Shown here piece by piece: positions 17,083 to 24,396 of a stretch of 64,000 bases of DNA. The stretch covers positions 62,001 to 126,000 of the forward strand of contig NZ_JAUSNR010000006.1 of the NCBI RefSeq assembly GCF_030656345.1, written 5' to 3'. The notes below the pieces were generated by a model, which did not search any database, was not told where the DNA came from, and saw only the letters and a program-made list of their open reading frames with translations. A program made the position numbers and the translations under genes. Origin of the DNA: Pseudotabrizicola sp. Its GTDB lineage: Bacteria; Pseudomonadota; Alphaproteobacteria; Rhodobacterales; Rhodobacteraceae. The first letter of the stretch is position 1. Each line of letters opens with the position of its first letter.

Positions 17083-17552
17083 TGGCGTCTGAACGGGCTG
17101 AAATTCTGGCTGGTGCTGCGGTGCTTGCCGTGGCGGTTGGCTTTCTGGCCTATGCGGCGAACTCTGCCGGTCTGATGGCGCGGGTGGGTGAGACCTATCC
17201 GCTGACCGCCAGCTTCCGCGCGATGGACGGCATCAGCATCGGGTCTGACGTGCGGCTGGCAGGGATCAAGGTCGGCACCATCAGCGATCTGCGCCTGAAC
17301 CCGCAGACCTTCTTTGCCGATGCCACGATCCGGCTGCGCAGCGATATCCTGCTGCCCGATGATTCTGCGATCCTGATTTCGTCCGAAGGGCTGCTGGGGG
17401 GCAATTTCGTCGAGATCCTGCCCGGCGGGTCGTTGGAAAATTACGCCCCCGGCGACGAGATTGAGGATACCCAAGGCGCGGTCAGTCTGATCACCCTGCT
17501 GATGAAATTCGTCGGCGGCGGCGGGTCTGACACGGCGGGGCCAATCGAATGA
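17082..17552 (+). CDS. mlaD: MlaD-type MCE-domain lipid transport protein
   Basis: 156 residues. One N-terminal membrane helix (about 8-28) anchors it in the inner membrane. A single MCE domain follows (about 38-120; YPLTASFRAMDGISIGSDVRLAGIKVG, then SSEGLLGGNFVEILPG), and the tail is short. In E. coli MlaD is the hexameric ring of the MlaFEDB phospholipid transporter that keeps outer-membrane lipid asymmetry. The mlaE, mlaF and mlaC partners are not beside it here. It overlaps the DUF2155 gene by 4 bases. Confidence 0.9.
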   Translation: MASERAEILAGAAVLAVAVGFLAYAANSAGLMARVGETYPLTASFRAMDGISIGSDVRLAGIKVGTISDLRLNPQTFFADATIRLRSDILLPDDSAILISSEGLLGGNFVEILPGGSLENYAPGDEIEDTQGAVSLITLLMKFVGGGGSDTAGPIE

Positions 17553-17977
17553 TCCGGATTTTTCTGCTGGCGCTGCTGGCGGTCTGCCCGCTGCAGGCTG
17601 CCGCGCAAGAGATGGTGTCGGCTCCCGGCGGCACGGTGCGGCTGCTTGACAAGGTGACGGGCCGGGTCACCGATCTGGCGCTGTCGCGCGGGCAGTCCGA
17701 TGTGCGCGGCCGGGTGACGGTTCAGCTTGATGAATGCCGCTACCCCCGCGACAACCCGGCGGCCGATGCGCAGGCCCATCTGACGGTGATTGACACCGCC
17801 GCAGGGACAACGGTGTTTTCCGGCTGGATGCTCGCCTCCAGCCCGGCGCTGTCGGCGATGGACCATCACCGCTATGATCTGTGGGTGCTGTCCTGCGATT
17901 CCGGCTTTGTCGCGCCGGAGGTGACGGAACCGGTGGAAGACCCCGACGCGCCGCTGGAAGAGATCAACGAAGGATAG
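17549..17977 (+). CDS. DUF2155 exported protein
   Basis: 142 residues with a signal peptide (MIRIFLLALLAVCPLQAAAQ). The middle matches the DUF2155 family: a conserved Cys in VQLDECRYP, a FSGWMLASSPALSAMDHHRYDLWVL stretch and a second Cys in LSCD. It is probably periplasmic; the two Cys could form a disulfide. The function is unknown. It overlaps mlaD by 4 bases, so a role at the envelope is plausible. Its last 106 bases overlap the 3' end of aat on the opposite strand. Confidence 0.8.
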   Translation: MIRIFLLALLAVCPLQAAAQEMVSAPGGTVRLLDKVTGRVTDLALSRGQSDVRGRVTVQLDECRYPRDNPAADAQAHLTVIDTAAGTTVFSGWMLASSPALSAMDHHRYDLWVLSCDSGFVAPEVTEPVEDPDAPLEEINEG

Positions 17978-18576
17978 GGCGCATAGCCGGGCGGGTCGAA
18001 GGCGGCCCGGCGGCCAAGGGCGTGCTGCAACCGGAGGTGATAGGCGGCGCGCGAAATTTCCTGCGCGCCAAGGCTCGCCAGATGCGGGGTCAGGAACTGC
18101 GTGTCAAACAGGGTGAACCCCCCGGCGCGCAACCTGTGCACCAGCCACGCGAGCGCGATCTTTGATGCATTCGTCCGGCGCGAAAACATCGACTCGCCAA
18201 AGAACGCCGCCCCCAGCACCACCCCGTAAACTCCGCCGATCAGGTCATCACCCTCCCACACCTCCAGACTGTGGGCATCCCCTTGCCTGTGCAGCGAGAC
18301 GTACAGGGCGGTCAGCGTGTCATTGATCCAGGTTTCGGGCCGGTCGGCACAGGCCGCCAGCACGCCCGCAAAATCGGTGTTGACCGTCACCCGGTAGCCG
18401 CCGCGCAGAATGGCGCGCTGCAGGCTGCGCGAGATGTGGAAACCGTCCAGCGGGAATACCCCCCGCCTGCGCGGGTCGATCCAATGGACCGTCGGGTCTG
18501 TCACCGACTCTGCCATCGGAAAGATCCCGATGGCATAGGCGTGCAGCAGCAACTCGGGCGTGATCTGATCGGTCAT
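17872..18576 (-). CDS. aat: leucyl/phenylalanyl-tRNA-protein transferase
   Basis: 234 residues. Family motifs are LLHAYAIGIFPMAES, WIDPRRRGVFPLDGFHISRSL, VNTDFAGVLAACADR, the TWINDTLTALYVSLHRQG stretch, LIGGVYGVVLGAAFFGESMFSR and FDTQFLTPHLASLGA. The enzyme adds Leu or Phe to N-terminal Lys or Arg, marking proteins for ClpAP in the N-end rule pathway. The ATG at 18576 gives the normal start; an open frame runs further upstream to 18687 but overlaps accC. The Ser/Thr/Gly-rich last 35 residues are encoded antisense to the DUF2155 gene and are longer than usual. Confidence 0.9.
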   Translation of the reverse strand: MTDQITPELLLHAYAIGIFPMAESVTDPTVHWIDPRRRGVFPLDGFHISRSLQRAILRGGYRVTVNTDFAGVLAACADRPETWINDTLTALYVSLHRQGDAHSLEVWEGDDLIGGVYGVVLGAAFFGESMFSRRTNASKIALAWLVHRLRAGGFTLFDTQFLTPHLASLGAQEISRAAYHLRLQHALGRRAAFDPPGYAPYPSLISSSGASGSSTGSVTSGATKPESQDSTHRS

Positions 18577-18603
18577 CCGCCCTGTCCGGAACCGGGGCGC
18601 GGA

Positions 18604-18626
18604 AAAGGGGGCCAGTGGCCCCCTTT
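18604..18626 (-). terminator. intrinsic terminator after accC
   Basis: AAAGGGGGCC (18604-18613) pairs perfectly over 10 bp with GGCCCCCTTT (18617-18626) around a 3-base loop. On the minus strand it begins 5 bases after the accC stop and ends in TTTTCC, so it should end or thin out accBC transcription before aat. Confidence 0.75.
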
Positions 18627-18631
18627 GCGAT

Positions 18632-19981
18632 TTACTGGCCGAACTGCGACGCGAGCCATTTTTCCAGCCAGTGAATGTTGTACTCACCCGCCTGAATGTC
18701 AGGCTCGTTCAGCAGCGCCTCGAACAAGGGCGTGCTGGTGTCGACGCCGTCGATGATCAGCTCTCCCAAAGCGCGGCGCAGGCGGGCCAAGGCTTCGGGC
18801 CGGTCGCGGCCATGCACGATCAGCTTGCCGATCAGACTGTCGTAATAGGGCGGGATCGAATAGCCGGAGTACAGCGCCGAATCCATCCGCACGCCAAAGC
18901 CACCCGGCGCGTGGAACATCTTGACCTTGCCGGGGCAGGGCGAGAAGTTCGGCAGCTTTTCCGCATTGATCCGCACCTCGATGGCGTGGCCGTTGATCTC
19001 CAGCTCATCCTGCGTGAAAGACATCGGCAGGCCGGATGCCACGCGGATCTGTTCGCGCACAAGGTCAACGCCGAAGATGTATTCGGTGACCGGGTGTTCA
19101 ACCTGCAGACGGGTGTTCATCTCGATGAAGTAGAACTTGCCGTCTTCATACAGAAACTCGACCGTGCCCGCGCCGATGTAGTTGATCTTGGCGACTGCAT
19201 CGGCACAGATCTTGCCAATCTCGGCCCGCATCTTGGGCGTGATCGACGGGCCGGGGGCCTCTTCGAACACCTTCTGGTGGCGGCGCTGCAAGCTGCAATC
19301 GCGCTCGCCCAGATGCACGGCGTTGCCCTTGCCGTCGCCGAACACCTGAATTTCGATATGGCGCGGTTTTTGCAGGTATTTTTCGATATAGACTTCATCA
19401 TTGCCAAAGGCGTTCTTGGCCTCGGACCGGGCGGTGCGGAAGGCGACTTCCAGCTCGGCGGCGTTCTTTGCCACCTTCATGCCACGCCCGCCACCGCCTG
19501 CGGTGGCCTTGATGATGACCGGAAAGCCGATTTTCTCGGCAACGCCGATCGCAGATTCGAAATCTGCCACGCCGCCATCAGACCCCGGCACCACCGGAAT
19601 CCCCAGATCCATCGCGGTGACCTTGGCGGTGATCTTGTCGCCCATGATGCGGATATGTTCGGCATTGGGGCCGATGAAGGTCAGGCCGTGGTCTTGCAAC
19701 GCCTGCGCAAAGCTCGCGTTTTCCGACAGAAAGCCATAGCCCGGATGTACGGCTTGTGCGCCGGTGATCTCGCAGGCGGAAATGATCGCGGCCTTGTTCA
19801 GATAGCTTTCCGAACTGGGCGCGGGGCCGATGCAGATCGACTCATCCGCCATGCGCACATGCATGGCATCAGCATCGGCGGTGGAATGGACGGCGACCGA
19901 TTTGATCCCCATCTCACGGCAGGCGCGGATCACGCGCAGGGCGATTTCCCCCCGGTTGGCGATCAGGATTTTTTCAAACAT
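18632..19981 (-). CDS. accC: acetyl-CoA carboxylase biotin carboxylase subunit
   Basis: 449 residues. It has the biotin carboxylase N-domain ([18 protein letters not shown], then [13 protein letters not shown]), the ATP-grasp glycine loop ([14 protein letters not shown]), the [16 protein letters not shown] stretch, the active site [12 protein letters not shown], and [14 protein letters not shown] with the catalytic Arg-Gln-Val-Glu. It carboxylates biotin on AccB with ATP and bicarbonate, the first step of fatty-acid synthesis. The ATG at 19981 is taken because the chain then begins [11 protein letters not shown] as in relatives; a GTG at 19990 overlapping the accB stop is the alternative. Confidence 0.96.
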   Translation of the reverse strand: MFEKILIANRGEIALRVIRACREMGIKSVAVHSTADADAMHVRMADESICIGPAPSSESYLNKAAIISACEITGAQAVHPGYGFLSENASFAQALQDHGLTFIGPNAEHIRIMGDKITAKVTAMDLGIPVVPGSDGGVADFESAIGVAEKIGFPVIIKATAGGGGRGMKVAKNAAELEVAFRTARSEAKNAFGNDEVYIEKYLQKPRHIEIQVFGDGKGNAVHLGERDCSLQRRHQKVFEEAPGPSITPKMRAEIGKICADAVAKINYIGAGTVEFLYEDGKFYFIEMNTRLQVEHPVTEYIFGVDLVREQIRVASGLPMSFTQDELEINGHAIEVRINAEKLPNFSPCPGKVKMFHAPGGFGVRMDSALYSGYSIPPYYDSLIGKLIVHGRDRPEALARLRRALGELIIDGVDTSTPLFEALLNEPDIQAGEYNIHWLEKWLASQFGQ

Positions 19982-19986
19982 CGGCG

Positions 19987-20469
19987 TCACTCGATGATCA
20001 ACAGCGGTGCGCCGAATTCAACGGGCGTGCCATCCTCGACCAGAATCCGCTTGATCACACCGGCGCGCGGGGCGGGGATGTGGTTCATGGTTTTCATCGC
20101 TTCGATGATCAGCACGGTCTGACCCTCGGCCACGGTGGCCCCGATGGTGATGAAGGGCGTCGCACCGGGTTCGGCCGCAAGGTAGCAGGTGCCGACCATG
20201 GGCGATGTGACAGCGCCCGGGTGCTGGGCCGGGTCTTCCGACGCCGCTGCGGCGGCCGGGGCGGCTGCGGCAGGGGCGGCTGCATAGACCGGGGCCGGGC
20301 CAGCCACTTGCGTGGTGACGATATTGGCCTGCTTGACCACCCGCACCTCAAGGCTGTCATCCTCGCCATATTCGCGCTTCACGCTCAGCTCGGTCAGTTC
20401 GTTCTTGTTCAGAAGTTCTGCAAGGGCCGAGATAAAGGCCACATCTGCGTCGGGGGAATGTTTGCTCAT
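19987..20469 (-). CDS. accB: acetyl-CoA carboxylase biotin carboxyl carrier protein
   Basis: 160 residues. An N-terminal helical region is followed by an Ala/Pro linker (about 72-90) and a C-terminal biotinyl domain (about 85-160), with the biotinylated Lys in [10 protein letters not shown]. The ATG at 20469 has GAGGA about 6 bases upstream and gives the usual AccB length; the open frame beyond it is not coding. accB heads the accB-accC pair and is divergent from preT across a 249-base gap that should hold both promoters. BirA at 59034 is the enzyme that would attach biotin to it. Confidence 0.95.
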   Translation of the reverse strand: MSKHSPDADVAFISALAELLNKNELTELSVKREYGEDDSLEVRVVKQANIVTTQVAGPAPVYAAAPAAAAPAAAAASEDPAQHPGAVTSPMVGTCYLAAEPGATPFITIGATVAEGQTVLIIEAMKTMNHIPAPRAGVIKRILVEDGTPVEFGAPLLIIE

Positions 20470-20718
20470 GCCGTCCTCTGGTTGGCTTTTTGCCAGTTGG
20501 TGACCGATCTGCCATGGCGCACAGGCCGGGCGTCGGGGCTGTCCGCTTATAGCCCGCGTTTTCCGGCGAGAAAAGCACCCATTCGGTTGCGCAATTATTG
20601 GGCATTCAGCGCCCTGTGCCCTGAAATTTTCTGGCGCGCCAAAATTTACCGTTTGATAAAAAAATCGACCTGTGCCAGCGTTTTTCCAAAGAACACCCAA
20701 CAGGGGAGAGGACTGCCC

Positions 20719-22044
20719 ATGACCAACAGCCCGCTGACGCCCGGCATTGTGCCCAGCCGTCTGCCAGCCGACCGGATCGCCCGGAACTTTGCCGACCACA
20801 CCCCGCCGCTTGACGGGCACGAGGCGCTGGTGGCGGCGGATCGCTGCTATTTCTGCCACGATGCGCCCTGTGTGACGGCCTGCCCGACCAGCATCGACAT
20901 CCCGCTGTTCATCCGCCAGATCGCGACCGGCACGGCGGAATCTGCCGCAACCACGATCTGGACGCAGAACATCCTTGGCGGCATGTGCGCCCGGGTCTGC
21001 CCCACGGAAACCCTGTGCGAAGAGGTCTGCGTGCGGGAGGTGGCCGAGGGCAAGCCGGTAGAAATCGGACGTCTGCAACGCTTTGCCACCGACAGGGCAA
21101 TGGCGCGCGGGCTGCACCCGTTTGTGCGGGCCCCCCGCACCGGCAAGTCGGTTGCGGTGGTGGGGGCGGGGCCAGCGGGGCTGGCCTGCGCGCACCGTCT
21201 GGCGCTGCACGGGCATGACGTGGTGGTGTATGAGCGCCGCGCCAAGGCGGGGGGGCTGAACGAATTTGGCATCGCCAGCTATAAATCCACGGGCGGCTTT
21301 GCGCAGGCCGAGGTGGACTGGCTGCTGCAGATCGGCGGCATCACGATCAAGACCGGGGTAGAGCTGGGGCGCGATATCACGCTCGACGGGCTGCTTTCCA
21401 CGCATGACGCGGTGTTCCTTGGCATCGGTCTGGGCGGGGTCAACGCCCTGCGCGCGCCCGGTGAGGACAAGGCGGGCGTCACCGATGCGGTCGATTTCAT
21501 TGCCGAGCTGCGTCAGACCACGGACCTGACCACCCTGCCGATTGGGCGCGATGTGGTGGTGATCGGCGGCGGCATGACAGCAGTGGATGCGGCGGTGCAA
21601 AGCAAGCTGCTGGGGGCGGAGAACGTCACCATCGTCTACCGCCGCGGGCAGGAGAGGATGAGCGCGTCGGGCTATGAGCAGGACCACGCCACCAGTGCCG
21701 GCGTGCGGATCATCTGCAACGCGGCCCCGGTGGCGGTGCACGGCAATGGCGCGGTGCGCGAGGTGGAGTTCGGCTATATGGCGGACACGCCAGCGGGCTT
21801 GCAGCCGACCGGAGAGACCTTCCGCCTGAAGGCCGATCAGGTGTTCAAGGCCATTGGCCAGACCCTGACCGGCGCACCTGATGGTTCCACGCTTGAGGGT
21901 GGCAAGATTGCCGCCTTGCCCGCGCGGGTCTGGGCCGGGGGCGATTGCACCGGCGGCGGCGAAGACCTGACCGTGACGGCAGTGGCGCAGGGGCGCGACG
22001 CGGCCGAAGACATTCATTTGGCCCTGATGGGGGTGGCGGGGTGA
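20719..22044 (+). CDS. preT: NAD-dependent dihydropyrimidine dehydrogenase subunit PreT
   Basis: 441 residues. An N-terminal Fe-S part has the GltD-like cysteine groups CYFCHDAPCVTACPT and GGMCARVCPTETLCEEVC. An FAD site follows (VAVVGAGPAGLACAHRLA, about 140), then a second dinucleotide site (DVVVIGGGMTAVDAA, about 277), ending with AGGDCTGGGEDL. With PreA it reduces uracil and thymine with NADH, the first step of reductive pyrimidine breakdown. The ATG at 20719 has GAGAGGA upstream. preA follows 24 bases later. The last codons and the stop lie inside a dispersed 22-base repeat. Confidence 0.92.
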   Translation: MTNSPLTPGIVPSRLPADRIARNFADHTPPLDGHEALVAADRCYFCHDAPCVTACPTSIDIPLFIRQIATGTAESAATTIWTQNILGGMCARVCPTETLCEEVCVREVAEGKPVEIGRLQRFATDRAMARGLHPFVRAPRTGKSVAVVGAGPAGLACAHRLALHGHDVVVYERRAKAGGLNEFGIASYKSTGGFAQAEVDWLLQIGGITIKTGVELGRDITLDGLLSTHDAVFLGIGLGGVNALRAPGEDKAGVTDAVDFIAELRQTTDLTTLPIGRDVVVIGGGMTAVDAAVQSKLLGAENVTIVYRRGQERMSASGYEQDHATSAGVRIICNAAPVAVHGNGAVREVEFGYMADTPAGLQPTGETFRLKADQVFKAIGQTLTGAPDGSTLEGGKIAALPARVWAGGDCTGGGEDLTVTAVAQGRDAAEDIHLALMGVAG

Positions 22045-22056
22045 ACCCCGCCCTAC
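22035..22056 (-). repeat. 22-base GC-rich palindromic repeat, copy 1 (at the preT stop)
   Basis: The core GGCGGGGTGAACCCCGCC is a near-perfect inverted repeat followed by CTAC. Read on the minus strand it is identical over 22 bases to 37142-37163 and differs at one base from 53450-53471. It contains the preT stop codon. Confidence 0.9.
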
Positions 22057-22068
22057 GGAGAGATTGAC

Positions 22069-23373
22069 ATGGCAAACCTGACAACCGACTTCATCGGCAT
22101 CAAATCCCCCAACCCGTTCTGGCTGGCCTCGGCCCCGCCGACGGACAAGGAATACAACGTCCGCCGCGCGTTTGAGGCAGGCTGGGGCGGGGTGGTATGG
22201 AAGACCCTGGGCTCGGAAGGGCCGCCGGTGGTGAACGTCAACGGCCCGCGCTATGGCGCGGTCTGGGGCGCGGACCGTCGCCTGCTGGGCCTGAACAACA
22301 TCGAACTGATCACCGACCGCCCGCTGGAGGTGAACCTGCGCGAGATCAAATCGGTCAAGCGCGATTACAAGGACCGCGCGCTGATCATATCGCTGATGGT
22401 GCCCTGCGATGAGGAGAGCTGGAAAGACATCCTGCACCGGATCGAGGATACCGAAGCCGACGGGGTAGAACTGAACTTCGGCTGCCCGCATGGCATGGCC
22501 GAACGCGGCATGGGATCAGCCGTGGGGCAGGTGCCGGAATATATCGAGATGGTCACCCGCTGGGTGAAACAGCACAGCCGCATGCCCTGCATCGTGAAAC
22601 TGACGCCGAATATCTCTGACATCCGCAAACCGGCGGAAGCGGCGAAGCGCGGTGGGGCGGATGCGGTATCGCTCATCAACACCATCAATTCGATCACCAC
22701 CGTCAACCTGGACAACTTCAGCCCCGAACCGATGATCGACGGCAAGGGCACCCATGGCGGCTATTGCGGCCCGGCGGTCAAACCCATCGCGCTGAACATG
22801 GTGGCCGAGATTGCGCGCAGCCCGGAAACCCATGGCCTGCCGATTTCTGGCATCGGTGGGGTGACCACCTGGCGCGACGCGGCAGAGTTCATGGCGCTCG
22901 GCGCGGGCAATGTGCAGGTCTGTACGGCGGCGATGACCTATGGCTTCAAGATCGTGCAGGAAATGATCTCGGGCCTGTCGCAATATCTGGATGACAAGGG
23001 CATGACCTCTACCGCCGATCTGGTGGGGCGTGCGGTGCCGAATGTGACCGACTGGCAGTTCCTGAACCTGAACTATGTGACCAAGGCGCAGATTGATCAG
23101 GATCTGTGCATCAAATGCGGCCGCTGCTATGCCGCCTGCGAAGACACCAGCCATCAGGCGATTGCGATGCTGCCGGGCCGGGTGTTCGAGGTGAAGGACG
23201 ACGAGTGCGTCGCCTGCAACCTGTGCGTCAACGTCTGCCCGGTGGAGAATTGCATCACCATGACCGAGATGCCGAAAGGGGCGGTGGACCCGCGCACGCA
23301 GATCCCTGTGGGCGATTATGCCAACTGGACCACGCATCCGAACAACCCGTCGAGCGCAACGGCGGCGGAATGA
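22069..23373 (+). CDS. preA: NAD-dependent dihydropyrimidine dehydrogenase subunit PreA
   Basis: 434 residues. The first 330 form an FMN-binding dihydroorotate-dehydrogenase-like barrel (FIGIKSPNPFWLASAPPT, the VELNFGCPHGM stretch, SGIGGVTTWRDAAEFMALGA). Two 4Fe-4S motifs follow, CIKCGRCYAACEDTSH (about 346) and CVACNLCVNVCPVENC (about 382), as in the C-terminus of eukaryotic dihydropyrimidine dehydrogenase. It works with PreT. The later pathway genes (hydantoinase, beta-ureidopropionase) are not in this window. It is convergent with the LysR gene, with one base between stops. Confidence 0.95.
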   Translation: MANLTTDFIGIKSPNPFWLASAPPTDKEYNVRRAFEAGWGGVVWKTLGSEGPPVVNVNGPRYGAVWGADRRLLGLNNIELITDRPLEVNLREIKSVKRDYKDRALIISLMVPCDEESWKDILHRIEDTEADGVELNFGCPHGMAERGMGSAVGQVPEYIEMVTRWVKQHSRMPCIVKLTPNISDIRKPAEAAKRGGADAVSLINTINSITTVNLDNFSPEPMIDGKGTHGGYCGPAVKPIALNMVAEIARSPETHGLPISGIGGVTTWRDAAEFMALGAGNVQVCTAAMTYGFKIVQEMISGLSQYLDDKGMTSTADLVGRAVPNVTDWQFLNLNYVTKAQIDQDLCIKCGRCYAACEDTSHQAIAMLPGRVFEVKDDECVACNLCVNVCPVENCITMTEMPKGAVDPRTQIPVGDYANWTTHPNNPSSATAAE

Positions 23374-23374
23374 C

Positions 23375-24235
23375 CTAGCGCGCGCCGGGGCTTTGCAGCC
23401 TGCGGCGCGCGGCCTCGACCATGCGCTTGTGGGTGGTGCCGGTGCGATTGCGCAGATGCATCGCGCCGTAGACCGGCTGACGGATCACCGGCGCGTCGGT
23501 GACCATGTGGAACCCGCCCGCCGCCACCAGACCCCGCGCATGGCTTTCCATCACATAGCCCGCCCCGCCCAAGCTGTGCAGCAGAAGCGCCACGGCGCTG
23601 CTTTGGCCGACTGACAGAGGGGCGGCGTGCAGCGCGGGCAGCAACTGGCGGTGCGCTGCCTCGAACGCCGGGGAAAAATTGGCGCAGATATAGCGGTCGG
23701 GGGTGAGGCCTGACAGGCTGGCGGGCGTGGTCGCGATCAGCCGGTAGGGAATATCGGGAAGAGAGACAAAAAACAGGTCGGGTTGCGGTTTGGGCGTGAA
23801 CAGAATGGCGAAATCGAGCGCACCTGTCACCAGATCGGCGCACATCTGGGTGGAGTAATCCGGCTCGACATACAGCGCCGCCTGCGGCAGCATCGCCCGG
23901 AACGCCGCAATCAGCGCGCCCAGATGTTCCGACACCAGATCGTTCTGGATGCCGATCCGTAGCGTCAGCGCCGCCGTGCCCGACTGAGCCACCGCCCGCC
24001 GCGCCATCATCCATTCCTGACGCAGCAGCCGGGCGTGGGGTTCGAACTTCAGCCCCTCGGTGGTAAGCTGCGTGCCCGCGCGCGAGCGGGTGAACAGCCG
24101 TGCGCCAAGCGCAGTTTCCAGCGCGATCACCCGGCCCGAGATGGTGGATTGCGTGAGGCCAAGACGTTCGGCGCTGCGGTTGAAGCTGCGGGTCTCGATC
24201 AGGTCGAGGAAGGTGTCGATGAGCTCTATCTGCAT
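23375..24235 (-). CDS. LysR-family transcriptional regulator
   Basis: 286 residues. The N-terminal winged helix-turn-helix is clear (MQIELIDTFLDLIETRSFN, then AERLGLTQSTISGRVIALE and LGARLFTRSRAG), followed by a LysR substrate domain (about 90-280). The ATG at 24235 gives the standard LysR start; the longer open frame upstream runs into a dispersed repeat. It is divergent from the flavoprotein gene at 24397 across 161 bases, so it most likely controls the amine-catabolism block; control of preTA, with which it is convergent, is less likely. The inducer is unknown. Confidence 0.88.
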   Translation of the reverse strand: MQIELIDTFLDLIETRSFNRSAERLGLTQSTISGRVIALETALGARLFTRSRAGTQLTTEGLKFEPHARLLRQEWMMARRAVAQSGTAALTLRIGIQNDLVSEHLGALIAAFRAMLPQAALYVEPDYSTQMCADLVTGALDFAILFTPKPQPDLFFVSLPDIPYRLIATTPASLSGLTPDRYICANFSPAFEAAHRQLLPALHAAPLSVGQSSAVALLLHSLGGAGYVMESHARGLVAAGGFHMVTDAPVIRQPVYGAMHLRNRTGTTHKRMVEAARRRLQSPGAR

Positions 24236-24258
24236 GGGGTGATCCTGTGGCAGCCCCC

Positions 24259-24301
24259 GGGGCTCTGCCCCTGACCCTGGAGTACTTGGGTCAAGATGAA
24301 G
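24259..24301 (+). repeat. GC hairpin plus GGAGTATTT-TCAAGATGAAG element, copy A
   Basis: The GGGGC/GCCCC hairpin (24259-24271) is followed by GGAGTACTTGGGTCAAGATG (from 24279). It is one of five copies in the window and lies between two divergent genes, so it is not the terminator of either. Confidence 0.8.
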
Positions 24302-24396
24302 CTGATCGGGATTTCCGATCAATAGGGGGCATGAGGGTGAATTGAAAGACTTTGTGTCTGCGCGGATAGTGGCGACAGTTGGCAGGGGAGAGTGGC

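Noticed and set aside
20470..22491. Minus-strand open frame upstream of accB across preT
   Set aside because: It is the in-frame extension of accB, but the true AccB start with ribosome site is at 20469 and preT is a clear gene on the plus strand.
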